DNA of 64,000 nucleotides from Harmonia axyridis (lineage: Eukaryota; Arthropoda; Insecta; Coleoptera; Coccinellidae): the NCBI RefSeq assembly GCF_914767665.1, contig NC_059505.1, positions 28,455,506 through 28,519,505 on the forward strand. The letters run 5' to 3'. The position numbers and the translations under genes are program-made. This document shows positions 1-12,700 of the stretch, one piece after another; the stretch's first letter is position 1; each line of letters starts with the position of its first letter. The notes under the pieces were generated by a model. The model searched no databases. It was not told the DNA's origin and saw only the letters and a list, made by a program, of their open reading frames with translations.

Positions 1-274
1 CTTTTTTATTGAAGATTGAACTAAAAAAATATTGACATATATGTGCTGGTGGTTATTTCATTTCAAAGATAAACAACAAGAATAAAACATGGTGATAGAA
101 CGGAAATACGTACTAAAATAGTGTTAAATAAAGAAAACAGGTTAACTTTATTCAGATTTATTTTGAATAACACATGTTACACGTCAAATATCTCATAATC
201 GTTCAAATTATATTTCTACATTGCGTTTCAATCAAATCGAAAACTTTAGAATTCTTTGTTCTTATATTTAAAAT

Positions 275-1495
275 TCACGCTAGAAAACTTATCATTTCAG
301 TGTAAAGCCTTTTAACGGCAATGAACAACGGAATATGCTGATCTTTATTTTTAATATTCTTATCTGCACCATATTCTAAAAGAAGCCGTACATAATCTGA
401 TCTACGCATTTCAACTGCTTTTATCAAAGGAGTGCGTCCTTGTTTCGATTTCACATTGATAGATGCAGCTGCTCTGGATTCTAGAAGCATTTTCGTAATT
501 TTGATGTTACCTATTTCGACAGAGCGTAGAAGGAGGGTCTTATTATCATTTTTCCAGGTTATGTTTGTATTTGGTTTGTATTGCAACAAGATTCTCACTG
601 CTTCCGAATCACCACAATCGACTGCTTTTTGTAGAGCAGTCAACGAATTGCTATCTTTGGCATCAACATCCTTCGAATACTTCAGAATCGTTGCAAATAT
701 TGCCTTGTTGTTTTGCATTAAAGCCGAATGGATAATATGGTTCTTCCCTATTCGAGGACTCCAATTAGGATCTCCGGCGTATTCCAAAAACTTCAGTACT
801 GCAAATTCATTGCCTTTTCTAACAGCCAAATGCAAGGGTGTAGATCCTGAAGTAGATCTTACATTGACCGTCGCGCCTTTTTCTAAGAGAAAAACTATGA
901 CTTGCCTACATCCTCCGCAAGTAGCTATATGAAGGGGTGTTTTTCCATCTTCTGCTTTAGCGTTTGGGTCAGCTCCACGGTGTATTAGGAGTTTTATCAT
1001 ACGCAAGTTTTTCTCCCTAACTGCATAATGTAAGGGCGTCCAACCTTGCAGATCTCTTGCATTTATCTCAATCGTATCTACATTTAGTAAACTTTGTAGT
1101 ATGCCGATTGATATTCTACTACAGGATAAATGGAGAGCTGTTTTACCATCGTCTGCTCGATGTATGTTGGGATTCGCCCCAAACCTCAAGAGAGTATCTA
1201 TAACCATTTTGTTACCATCGTTAATAGCCAAATGTAGCGGTGTTTCGTTCTGTAAGCCCAAAGCATTTGTATCAATGAGGCCAATGTAGAATTTCAGGAG
1301 ATATTCAGCAAATTTATATATTTTTGAAGAACAGGCATGATGAAGAACGGTATAGCCACCAAATAGCTTCTTTTCGTTGATATTTATGTTATTCCTAGTT
1401 AAGTACATCTTTATTTTTTTCCCTATTATTTCGGCTTTGTTTTCCCTTTTTACAAGATCGTAGAAAGGAAGACCTGGCCATAAAGTGGAACCCAT
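275..1495 (-). CDS. Ankyrin-repeat protein, single exon
   Basis: The reading frame is open for 406 codons without introns. About eleven ankyrin repeats fill almost the whole protein. Each is recognisable from its TPLH-type helix start: TVLHHA, ETPLHLA, KTALHLS, WTPLHYA, KTPLHIA, STPLHLA, and later weaker ones ending with RTPLIKA and IPLFIA. The inter-repeat GADPN and GANPN turns are also visible. No second domain, signal peptide after the chosen start, or membrane segment is evident. The frame is open 15 codons upstream, but only from a GTG, so I chose the first ATG at 1495-1493. Ankyrin stacks bind other proteins, so the partner and function cannot be told from sequence. The lack of introns suggests a retrogene, or a lineage-expanded ankyrin family as found in many insects. 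The last repeat stops abruptly at a TGA, so the C-terminus could continue through an unseen splice. Confidence 0.8.
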   Translation of the reverse strand: MGSTLWPGLPFYDLVKRENKAEIIGKKIKMYLTRNNININEKKLFGGYTVLHHACSSKIYKFAEYLLKFYIGLIDTNALGLQNETPLHLAINDGNKMVIDTLLRFGANPNIHRADDGKTALHLSCSRISIGILQSLLNVDTIEINARDLQGWTPLHYAVREKNLRMIKLLIHRGADPNAKAEDGKTPLHIATCGGCRQVIVFLLEKGATVNVRSTSGSTPLHLAVRKGNEFAVLKFLEYAGDPNWSPRIGKNHIIHSALMQNNKAIFATILKYSKDVDAKDSNSLTALQKAVDCGDSEAVRILLQYKPNTNITWKNDNKTLLLRSVEIGNIKITKMLLESRAAASINVKSKQGRTPLIKAVEMRRSDYVRLLLEYGADKNIKNKDQHIPLFIAVKRLYTEMISFLA

Positions 1496-2238
1496 AGTAT
1501 CACAATGGAACACAACACAGAAGATCAATAAATATAACACAATTTGATCAATCGATCAATATTTGTATGAAAATAAACATTGAACATTATCTACGTGAAA
1601 ACAGACACTAAACTGATATATAAGAAGTAACACAATGTGTGAACGTAGTATTTATCTATGGTAGTGATAGAATTGCAGACTCAGATTAACATCTGTTAGT
1701 TTCTTTCTGAAATTCTCAAATTAATGTGCTGAAGAAATTAATGAATTGGTTGAAAATTGGGGTGTCGATATTATGGCGAGAACACGCAGCATTTATTTTT
1801 GAAAAACATGTAAATTTCAATAACAATTTAAAGTTATTCTAAAATGAAACACTATAGATATTTATTATTTTCATTTGATTTTTGGTTTCCTCCAAAAAAA
1901 TTGTCTGAAGGAATTTATAAACGGCATTATGTTTCTGTGACATGCCACTTAGCGGAAATTGACTTTATTATATAGGAAATTTCGAAATATCTACAAAATT
2001 ATAGATACAATCAAGAGATTGACTATACTAGTTGAAATGAATATGAATTGAAGCTGACTTTGATCGAGTATTTTCTCCTTTTTTTATTTTAATTTTACGT
2101 TAATTTGTTCGAATTTCAGGTACAAAATTCATATTTTTTTCACGTGAAATGGTTTTAAATAACCTAAAGATACAAACTGCACCCTTGAGCGATCGTGTTG
2201 TGAAGAGACAACATTAAAGAGAGAAAGTATGGTGGTTC
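1496..2238. other. AT-rich intergenic, no gene seen
   Basis: No coding similarity or strong repeat is visible. This stretch should contain the promoter of the minus-strand ankyrin gene, but I cannot point to a convincing TATA box or initiator. Confidence 0.4.
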
Positions 2239-2543
2239 GAGATAAGGAGAATAATCTTCTCGTCTCAAAAGTGACTTTTGAACTGACCTAAATTGGGGGC
2301 GCTAGTGTAGGTAGAGGGTTAATTTAATAGGAAACGTCGAAAAGTACTGATAGAGATAAATCAAGAAGTAAATAATGATGAAAGTTTGTTCGTCTCCTTG
2401 GTTAAGTTACCCTTTAGCTGCTCTAGCAGTATGCTTTCTTGTATTGGTTTCCCTCTAGCTACACTAGCGCCTCTTATTTATCCTTTTCTGCTGGACACTT
2501 TCCCAACACTTCCACCATAATAGATTATTCTCCCGTCTCTATC
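2239..2543. repeat. Imperfect inverted repeat (foldback/MITE-like)
   Basis: A 24-base block at 2295-2318, containing GGCGCTAGTGTAG, recurs as its reverse complement at 2451-2474 with few changes. Outside it, GAGATAAGGAGAATAAT near 2240 is mirrored by ATTATTCTCCCGTCTCT near 2524. The arms surround about 130 bases of unrelated sequence. This fits an old foldback or MITE, and no target duplication was identified. Confidence 0.5.
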
Positions 2544-2581
2544 CAAGATCTGTAGATTACACAGGTTGTCTCGTAAGTGGA

Positions 2582-2823
2582 AGAGTGTGGGTTACGCGTC
2601 ATCCGGTATCCATATCGCCATTGGTCAAGATCTGTTCATAGACAAGTTGCCTCGTAATTTCAACCAATCACCGTCAATCATTCGTAACGTACGAGGATAC
2701 CAGGTGACGTCACTAATGGTTGACGCTGATTGGTTGAAGTTAGGAGGCAACTTGTCTATGAACAGATCTTGGCCAATGGCGATATGGATACCGGATGACG
2801 CGTAACGCGTAACCCACACTCTT
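2582..2823. repeat. Short foldback element with ~115 bp arms
   Basis: The left arm starts AGAGTGTGGGTTACGCGTCA at 2582. The right arm ends with its reverse complement at 2823. The arms stay near-identical through the CCGGTATCCATATCGCC, AGATCTGTTCATAGACAAG and TTCAACCAATCA blocks and meet with a small spacer near 2700. The right arm carries an extra ACGCGTA insertion. There is no coding capacity. The near-perfect arms point to a fairly young non-autonomous insertion. Confidence 0.75.
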
Positions 2824-3628
2824 TAACCTATGTATATAATATAGAGTTTAGACCATGATCTCTAACCTCTACAAGAGATAGGTTGAGATTTTGGTCACGC
2901 GACCATGAAGTAGAGAACACAGAATTTTTACTTTCAGCCAATTATTATAGATCAGTATTTAGAACCAATCAAAACTGTATTGGGTCTCTGGTCAGCTGAT
3001 GCAAAATCATGCGTCTCACTCCTATGTTACAGTAGATTCCCCTTTATCCCCGCGCTATCTATATATTATTAAATTATGTATTGGTTTCAAACTATAATAC
3101 AAACACGAATTACCAACGGATGTTTCACTCTTTGTACGTACTCGTATTTACAAAATAAATCTCTGCAGACGTTTTTGACACTTTTTTGAATCAAACCTAT
3201 CCCTGTTAACGAATGAATATGAGATGCGCCAATCAGATTGTAAGAATTGATCGATCAAATTTTGTGACTAATCACAGTTGATCTGAAGATTCGAATTTCT
3301 TGTTAGAATTATTCACATGAGTATTCGAATTATTGTGAATAATTTTATATTTTATTTCATTCCTGCATGATTCAAATAAGTGAAGGAAAAAAATGGCGCT
3401 TTCTTGGTATTTTAAATGAATAGAGATATCGTAGCTTTCAAATAACGAATCAATCGAACAATTAATTATATTTTTGTTAGTTTGAACCAATGAACCATAG
3501 ATCTACCAGATTTATATTAATCATAGAATATATTTGACAACTGAATTACTAACCTTACATATTTGCTTCAAACAAACTTGGAGAGTACAATTCAGTGAAA
3601 TTTTCCAAAATCAACACTCGAGTTGATA

Positions 3629-4979
3629 ATGGAGGAAGGACCCCCTAAAAGAGGACGGGGTCGTGGTCGTGGAGGTCGTGGAAGGGGACGGGGTAGGGGG
3701 AGAGGTCGTGGAAGAGGTAAAAAACCTGTGAAAGTTATTGAAAGTGATGAGGAAGTGGAACAACAACAGCAACCAGTGGAAGAAGCTGGGGATGAAACCA
3801 AAACCCAAGATGAAAACATTGAAAATGAAGCACCTAAAAGTAAATGATATATTTTCATAATTGATTGTATTTGATTTGGTTCTTTCTAGTTGACCTGGAG
3901 GCTGATATATCCCAACTTGAGGCTCCAACATTCACAACAATCAATCGAGGTCCACCAGAACCTATGTTGAGGCTGGATTGGAATCACAAAGTGAATTTAA
4001 TGGGTGAAAAAGTATTAAATCCCATGATTCATTGCTGTGACAAATGCTTAAAACCTATATTAATATACGGAAGAATGGTGAGTTGAATATTTTTAGATTT
4101 GTATGAATTTAATGAACATATATCCCTTAGATACCATGTAAACACGTATTTTGTCTTGCTTGTGGTAAACAAGACCAAAAACAGTGTCCAAGATGTCTAG
4201 AAAAGGTATCAAGAGTTGAACAAACAGGGTTAGGCACAGTATTTATGTGTACCCATGGAGGTACAAGATATGGAACTTCAGGATGTAGAAGAACTTATCT
4301 TTCCCATAGAGATCTTCAAGCTCATATAAATCATCGCCATGTTTCAAACATTGTCACTCAACAACCCCAGGTAATAACTACCATCGTTTTCTATTATTAC
4401 TCAATGAGGGAAGTAATACTTTAACTGAGACCTTATCAATTAGTAGTTATCAAGAAACAATCTTTGATCCTGAAATATTCCATTATGAATTTAATTTTGC
4501 AGCAAATAATGGAAGTTCCACAGGAGGTTGAACGAGCCCAGCCAGCAAGAACTAAAAGTGATCCTAGAGGTGGTATGGTTATCCCACCTTCAACAAGGTC
4601 ACGGCCTGCTCCTATACAGAGTAGTGGTGTACGAACTAATCTGATAACAGTGCCAATACAGGATACTGCCTTACCGCAAACACAAATCCATGAAACACCT
4701 CCGTCATCTCATGGATTCTACAACCAGTACCCTCAAGCTACAGGCTACAGTCAGACTTTACCTCCAATGCATATCCCCCCTCCACAACAGACACAATATT
4801 ATGCAGCACCACCAGCTTACAGTCCAGCCCAACAACATTCCTATCCATATGTTGTTACAGCTTCACAACCTACTTCTGCTTATTCTACTACTCCTGTACA
4901 AGCTAGGCCTGCGACACAATTTGATTACACTTCTGCTCCACCTCCACAATGGAATAATGCACAACAATATTATAGATAG
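3629..4979 (+). CDS. Hakai: Hakai (CBLL1-type) E3 ubiquitin ligase, 4 exons
   Basis: Exons 3629-3839, 3890-4077, 4131-4370 and 4503-4979 join in frame through GT-AG introns to give 371 residues. After a basic Gly-Arg tract (residues 9-31) and an acidic linker comes the RING finger, C120-x2-C123 through P135-C136-K-H138 to CPRC near residue 155. It runs directly into the Hakai-specific phosphotyrosine-binding C2H2 region, from FMC173 to AHINHRH at about 206. The tail from residue 207 is rich in Pro, Gln and Tyr. Known family roles are ubiquitination of tyrosine-phosphorylated cadherin complexes in vertebrates and membership of the m6A methyltransferase complex in flies. The start is the ATG at 3629, and an in-frame TTG six bases upstream is ignored. 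An AATAAA at 5156-5161 is the likely polyadenylation signal. Identity is strong from the RING-HYB order; the Gly-Arg N-terminus is the unusual part. Confidence 0.93.
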
Positions 4980-5155
4980 AACGAATTTCTTTATTAAAAT
5001 TATTTATAATTAAATAATTCTTATTCCATTCACTGAAATATAATTTTTTGTAATAACTTCATTGTACATATTGTTGGGCTATAACAAATTAGAATCTGTA
5101 AGATTATTCATATTAATTTAATTGCTAATTGTTGAATGAAACGATATTCCTTTGA

Positions 5156-5161
5156 AATAAA
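5156..5161 (+). terminator. Polyadenylation signal of Hakai
   Basis: A canonical AATAAA lies about 180 bases after the Hakai stop codon, in AT-rich 3' UTR sequence. Confidence 0.55.
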
Positions 5162-5417
5162 ATAAATATAGTAGAATTTGAAATTATTGGTAGTTAAATT
5201 CACAGAGATCATTGCATTGAATATATACATAAGTAAATGTTTATTACTATGAGTGAAATATATTGAATACATGTAATAAACTAATTATTTTATATGAATA
5301 TTATTAAATCATGACATGCATGTATTATGTTCATTATGGTTCCTATTACTCATTTCTTGGTTCCGAGACTTCCAAAGATAGAGGAAGCTTTGTGATTAAT
5401 TTATGTATTTGTAAACA

Positions 5418-6055
5418 TAACGCCATCGAAATATTAGTGGATTTGTGTCTGCATCATAAAGTTATTCTCGATTAAACATGTCAGCTTACGAGCCAAATTC
5501 TCGTCATTTGGGGGAGGTTTTAATTTTCCGCTTTAATATGAAGTAGTCTGCCGCTGGGGCTCATCGAATACTCTTAAATACCTATGATATGAGGCCGAAA
5601 ATAGTGAAAGAACCGAGAGTGGTTTCAACGCTTCAAAAACGGTGAAAGTTTTCGAAGATGCAGAATTGCGTTAACAAATGGCCGCAATAAAGTGATTTTA
5701 AAACATGACATTGCTCGACCCCATGTTGGAAAGTGGTCAAGACATACTTGGAAACGTTGAAATGGAAAGCCTTAAACTCCATCCGCCGTATTCTCCAGAC
5801 GTCGCTCCCTCGGACTATCACTTGTTTCGATCAGTGGCACACGGCCTAGCTGACCAGCACTCCCGGTCTTATGAAGAAGTAAAAAATTGGATGGATTAGT
5901 GGATCGCTTCAAATGATGACCAGTTTTTTCAATTCTGGATTCGTACGCTATCCGAAAGATAGGAGACAGTTGTGCCTAGCGATGGACAATACTTTTAATC
6001 ATAAATGTATAAGCAGAGAACGCAAGAAAAAACGGCGGAAGCAAAGTTGTAAGCC
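5418..6055 (+). mobile_element. Internally deleted mariner (mellifera-type), copy 1
   Basis: The leader at 5424-5485 and the transposase start at 5479 (MSAYEPNSRHLG) match the two longer copies in this window at 16.7 kb and 45.9 kb. The reading frame is broken by stops, and the middle of the transposase is missing. Reading resumes near 5700 with the block before the third catalytic Asp (PPYSPDVAPSDYHLF at 5782-5826) and the SYEEVKNW segment. The 3' inverted repeat is visible near 6030 as AACGGCGGAAGCAAAGTTGT. The 5' inverted repeat is not recognisable. It cannot encode a working transposase. Confidence 0.85.
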
Positions 6056-6789
6056 TGTTATAGGTGCTAAACGTACGTAAACCGTGAAAGTCAACTTTGT
6101 TTGAAAATACATATCTATATATAGGTATACAAAAAGGGTGGAATCGCAAAGGGGTGCTAAATAAAGTTGTGGGCATTTTGGCTTTATTTATCAATTGAAA
6201 CGCCTTCGAGCAATTCAGTTCCTCGTTCACTTCCAGGCGAGAGAAGAGATCACTTGTGACGTTCAAGAAAAATCAAATAAAATTCATTAACACTTGGCCA
6301 TGGAAATTGTTTATATGCCCTAAAAGTAAAATGGCTTTCCTGAATATCTTCCTTTACATTACAGATAACATATGAATATCTGTAATCTATATAGTGATTG
6401 TTTTATAAACAACGATTATTTCAAACTCATGCTCCACTCATTAGATAGATAAGATGAGAAGTAACTTTCCAGACGTTCTGGCCATATAAGTCTCCCAGAT
6501 GCCATTTCTGGACCTGTTTGAACAAATCAAAGTACCTAATGTAGAAAGGTAGAAAGGTTATCACAAGTATTTCCTCCTTTTAGATAATCAGTTCTATAAT
6601 TGCTACCATTATAGTGAAGTAATAATCATCAATAAAGTTTATGCAGATCATAACTATTAATTGAATATACATTATAATGATATAAGAGATCAATCATTCT
6701 CCAATTACATTATCTGCGACAAAATTGATAGATTTACTATCTATGTATTCATTTGATCTTTAGCGAGTTATTAGTTTGGTAAGATCAAT
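6056..6789. other. Intergenic, UGT promoter region
   Basis: No gene is seen. The interval separates the dead mariner from the UGT start codon and presumably holds the UGT promoter and short 5' UTR. No clear core element was identified. Confidence 0.4.
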
Positions 6790-9700
6790 ATGAGGCAGCA
6801 GTGCTTGTTTTTGTGCTTGTGCGTGTTTGTGGGATTTGTTCAAAATGCCAAGATTCTCTCCATTTTCCCCATGCATTCCCACAGTCATTTCACCTTGGGC
6901 TTCAATTTACTTCAGGAAATGGCCAAAAGAGGACATCAAATTACATTTATTAGCCCATATCCCCAAAAAAAACCCTTGAAAAATTTTAGAGATATATCGA
7001 TTGCCAACATAAAGCCTGCATTAGATGGTGAGTTAAGAACAAGATATGTTTTTGGTTTATTATTTCCAATAATAAATATTTAAAATTGGCCAAGAAAAAA
7101 AATTTCAACTTCCCCTGAAATTTTAACAGTTAACGTCTTGGTATATTTATAGAATCTTAAAATCGAATAAAATCTGTCCGCCGTTTAGTTTTTCTCGGAA
7201 ATCATGAGAGATATTTGCATGAAGTTTGATACACAAATCGATTACTATACACACCACAATGATATCTTCCTCTTGAGAATGAGGTCAATAAATTTTGAAG
7301 GCATAAATCAAGTAATTAATATCAAAAAAGTCATTTCTCGGAATCATACAGGGGGATTCACCGCGATGGCCTATTAGTGTGCTGAAAATTTGCATATTGG
7401 GGTTTAATGATCTTTCTCCCTAAAATATCTTCAGACCTCTCTAACTTCTGATTATACTGAATACAGACTAATACTTTCTTATTTCAAATGGCACACCCCG
7501 TATATTATTGCATCTTCAGGTAACTTATTTGATGGTAATTTCAATAATATGCTATAACTTGGGTATAAATTTGACTGTTCATGAGTTATTGAGACTATTA
7601 TGAAAAAAAAGGTTGCGAAGAGGAATCACATTTTTTTGTATATTTCTGTTGAAAAAGTTTTTTTTGAAAAAACCTTTTTCATATTCGATTCTGTCAATAT
7701 GTACTATTATAAGACTGTTTGTGCTTTGTACCAAAAATGTACAGGGTGTTAATGAGAAGATCATGAACTTTTGACTTCGCTGAACCCTTAGAATATAGAT
7801 AGATTATTGGGTAATGTTCTGAGGCTGAACCCATCTCGATTCTCGAACATGTCGTATCAAACCTTAGTAGATTGAATATTATTCTATACTCTTAGTACCA
7901 AACACACTACCTTCCTTCGTTTTCAAAACCACCATCGAAAAATTTTCTAACGAAAGGTATTTCTTGGCATCATTACGTGCAAATCAATGACATCATTCTG
8001 ATGTATCAATAATTGTGATTCCTACTAGCGTTTCCAAAGTATTACTTTCCACAGGCATTGACGTTTGGAAAGTAGTACTTTTCCAAATTCGTACGGAAAA
8101 AATCCCTGCTTTTCACTTTCCGCACGCATATGCATGCGTTCGGTCAAATGTAGTCTAGTGCGGAAAAGTATCACTTTCCACACTTGTTAGGAAAATAACA
8201 ATATCGTTAGGGTTACAAAAATCTCTTTGACTTTTTGCCCGATCCCGTGAAAAAGTTGGTAACATTTATACCTTTACAGAAAGCTGATGAAACATGGGAT
8301 GGATGTACGTAATTTGTAGACCAAGTTCCATGAAGTTTCTTCGAGTGGACAGAACTTGAATCAGTTGTGAATTACTTGAAAAAAATGCACGTAACTTGCG
8401 TACAAATTACGTACATGAATTCCAATTTCTACAAAAAGTTGTGGCTACTTCAACACCAATTTCTTTTAAGATGGTATAAGTTTTAGGCGACCCTTCTCCT
8501 TACTAAAGTGAACCCTCACTTTTCAGCTCTCAAAAAAGCATGATTTGAATTTTCACAGTATGATTTTCGCAATTGATTCTGCGCGAATTATGTTATGCAA
8601 ATATATGTAATAACATTTGTAGAATGACAAAGTAATCATACTTTATAAAGAAGTATTTTCATTTAGTGCGCATCGATTTGAATATAATGAATAATTCAAA
8701 AATAACAACCTTTCAACGTTATTTAATTCTTTCTTCAATTGAAGAAGTATGAAGTGAGGAGTGAGACTTTGATAGTTTCCGACAATTTTCGAAAATCTCA
8801 GTCGCATGTAATTAAAATTTTTTATATGATTATTTAGTAGTTGGCCTTTTCATTGAAATATTGCAAAGAGTTGCTAATTACTATAAAAACATTAGTTATA
8901 GAAAAAATATTTTTTCTTGAAAGGTTCATTATTGGGTATAATAAACCAAAAGAAAAACATCAGTGAAAATAATCTTGAGTCCTAACAAGTGCGGAAAGCG
9001 GTACTTTCCCGCGCGAAACTGCCATTGGCAGAATGACGCAAAGCAGAGTTTGGTGTAAAGCAGTTGAATCACGAATAACATTTTTTTCTACAAGCGCATG
9101 AGATAAATTGAAATTCAAATGATTGATTTATTAATTATTCATATAAACATGAATGACATACGTAATTCTGCATGATAACCATATAGTTATCTCATCATTG
9201 GCGTTCGGTGCAAGGGGATATGACAGAATTCAATTTACTCTTTAATATTTGCGTGCGTAAAAAACCCCTGCTATTTTTTTCCCCATTAATATGCAAAAGA
9301 AATAGAAGAGGTTTTTCCCACGCCGTGCGGGAAAGTGACTTTTTGCGAATTAAAATGCGCTCTGGAAAAAGGTAAAAAGCGCACACTTTTAATAATAGTT
9401 ATTTTCCTAACAAGTGTGGAAAGTGATACTTTTCCGCAAAAGACTGCAGTTGCCTAACCGACGCGCAGTTCGGTCAAGCTGTCGAGTGCGGAAAAGAAAC
9501 TTTCCACATGAGTTAGGAACAATATTTTTCCTACTAGGGTAAATAGAACATTTTTACGGAAAATTTTCGTCTTGATACCGACTGACGTTATAAGAAATTA
9601 TATTTTTCGTACTATCGTTTTGAAAGTATTACTTTCCACAAGCATTGACGTTTGGAACGTAGTACTTTTCCAAATTCGTGCGAAAAAAAGCACTGTTATT

Positions 9701-12700
9701 CACTTTACGCACATGCGTACATGCAGAAAGTGAACAGAAAGGGTTTTTTCCGCACGCAAATATCAAAGAATTGCATCAATCAAAAAATTTTCGCATGTCT
9801 CTATCAGTTGGTATCAAAACGAAAACTCTCCGTGAAAGTGTTTGATATGAGCTAGTAGGGAAAATATGGTTCCTAACTCATGTGGATAGTGCATTTTCCG
9901 AACTCGCAGAATCTTGCGAAAAAGTGTCACTTTCCACACTTATTAGGAAAATAACTATTTATGCGCTTTAGCCGCATAGAGAAACGTTTAAATGTTATGA
10001 TTAGCGCATAGACATGCAAAAATTTTATGATTGATGCGACTCTTAAATATTTGCGTGCGGAAAAAACCCTTGCTATTCACTTTCCGCATCCATATGCGTG
10101 CGGAAAGTGAATAGCAGGGCTTTTTTCCGCACGAATTTGGAAAAGTACTACTTTCCAAACGTCAATCCACGTGGAAAGTAATACTTTCGAAACGCTAATA
10201 GAAAAAATAATAATAAACCATAAGGTAAAATTCACATTTTTTTTTTCAGAATTGAAAAAAGAGTTGTTCCGTTTGGAGGATGGTTCACCAATCGACAATT
10301 TTCGGTATATGTCCAAAATGGGAAGAGCATTTACAGAGTTAGGTCTAGCATCAGAAGAGGTTCAAAACCTGTTAAAATCGAAAAACGAAACTTTTGACGT
10401 AATCCTCATAGAACATTTCTACAATGAGGCGCAGTTTGCTTTGGGTCACCATTTCAATGCACCTGTGGTGCTCCTATCGCCAATGCCTAGCTCTGTCTTG
10501 AATAACCACCTTTTTGCTAACCCATCACCGTCTTCTTATGTGCACAACCTTTTTGCTCCATTCATTCAATATATGACTCTAACCGAAAGGCTTAAGAATT
10601 TCTACTACGATACAATGATGGCCTACTACCAGTATTACGAAGAACTTCCTTTTCAAAAGAAGATAATGGAAAAATTCTTCCCAAATGCACCACCGTTCGA
10701 AGAAATTCTGTATAATTCGAGCCTTCTTCTGATGAATTCACACCCCAGTTTCAGTGATCCTGTACCTCACATGGCCAATATAATAGAAATAGGAGGATAT
10801 CATGTGCTCCCTCCAAAGAAACTACCAGATGATTTGCATAGATATTTGAATGAGTCTAAGAATGGCGTGGTGTACTTTTCTATGGGATCTATTCTGAAAA
10901 GTAATGTTTTAACTAAAGAGAAGAGAAAATGCTTCATCGAAGCTTTTTCGAAGTTGAAAGAAGACGTCTTGTGGAAATTTGATATAGATATTGAAGACTT
11001 ACCACCCAATGTTAAAATTTTGAAATGGGCACCTCAAAATGAAATATTAGGTAAAATTTGTTATTCAGTCATATTCTTTCATAAAGATAACATCAACTAT
11101 GTCTGTTCAACATTTGTAGAACCTTAGCATATTGGTCTCGCACATGGAGGATTATTACCCAAAATTAGTAAAAGTACATAAAATTTACTTCTTCAAAGAT
11201 GACATAGGTTCCACAACAACTGAACAGTACCGATTATCATATATTCTACTTACACATGATAAAATTTGTTTTTCAGCTCATCCTAATGTTAAAGCTTTTG
11301 TAACGCATGGCGGCCTGTTGAGCACAATTGAAACGATATATCATGGGAAACCTACAATCGGTATTCCCGTTTTTAGTGATCAAAAATTCAATATTGCAGC
11401 TTCAGAAAAATTTGGGTATGCTATCAAAGTGCCTTTTGACGGCATAACTGAGAAAAAATTGACAAAAGCATTGAATGAAATTTTGAACAATCCAAGGTGA
11501 GTTTCAAGTGTTTTCTTGATTGGGCAACTTGTTCTTTTTAAATATACTCATAGAATGAAAAAGAAATGAGAACGTACATTTGACAACCAAAGTTGCTGTA
11601 CAAATACAGGGTGTCCCATAAGTGGCACGTCACAGTGACACCGGAGGTAGGTCAGCTAAAGAGGGACCTAACCAGCCTAACATGACCCCAGTAAAAGTTG
11701 CATGGTTTTCGAGTTATTACCAAATTACAATTTACCTTTTTTTTTCAATAATATTCCTTTTTCGCTTCCCCTAATCCATCTTTTTCCCTATTATGACTTT
11801 AACAAATAATAACAAAGCCCGGTATCAAATGTAATGTCATAGCAAGCGGCAAAATTACCTGATAGCGGGGTTCCTAGTTTCAACTTAGTTAAGTAGGGCA
11901 TCGGTAAAATGATGAAAATACCTAGTTTTATGGGCATAAGATTCGTGTATTGTACCATTTCTAAATCTGTCTAAAATGCCCAATTTTTTGATGGTACTTG
12001 CTCGTTTTGTTTCAAGGATTTTTTTTTCACAGCAGGTGTCCAAAGTCGAAGTTCTCGTTTTGCTAGCAATTGAAATCAAGATTTATCCATTAATTTACGG
12101 AAATCCACATAACTTTTTGACAGAATCATACTCATGTCATCTTAAATAACTATTTAAGATTCCATTACAAAAAAAAAAATAAGCTTCGAGAGCTTTCCAG
12201 CAGAATTCTGACCCTGACAATGTTAAAAAAGGTGAAAATTCACTAAAAAACGTAATTTAGTAATAACTCGAAAACCATGCAACTTTTACTGGGGTCATGT
12301 TAGGCTGGTTAGGTCCCTCTTTAGCTGACCTACCTCCGGTGTCACTGTGACGTGCCACTTATGGGACACCCTGTATGAAAAAAAGAATGAATATATGGTG
12401 AAATGACTTTGGTTTATTTAAAATTTACTTTTCTCATCGTTCATCTCAATTGATATTCATGAAATAAGATTTCAACTGAAATTTGTTTTTCAGTTACAAG
12501 GAAAATGCCAAGAGAAGATCGGCAATAATGCATGATCAACAAGTGAAGCCTATAGATAAGGCCATATATTGGATAGAGTATGTCATTCGCCATAAAGGTG
12601 CACCCCACCTACACTGTGCTGCTCTGGATCTTAGTTGGTATCAACGTTCAATGCTTGATGTACTTGCTATAATTGCTGGAGCTATTTTTGCAGTTATTTT

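Noticed and set aside
3592..3931. Two minus-strand open frames of 88 and 106 codons opposite Hakai exon 1
   Set aside because: Antisense shadow of the Gly-Arg and acidic coding exon.
11132..11276. Open frame continuing upstream of UGT exon 3
   Set aside because: It is intron 2. The splice acceptor at 11276 and donor at 11051 give the correct UGT sequence, and this stretch adds none.
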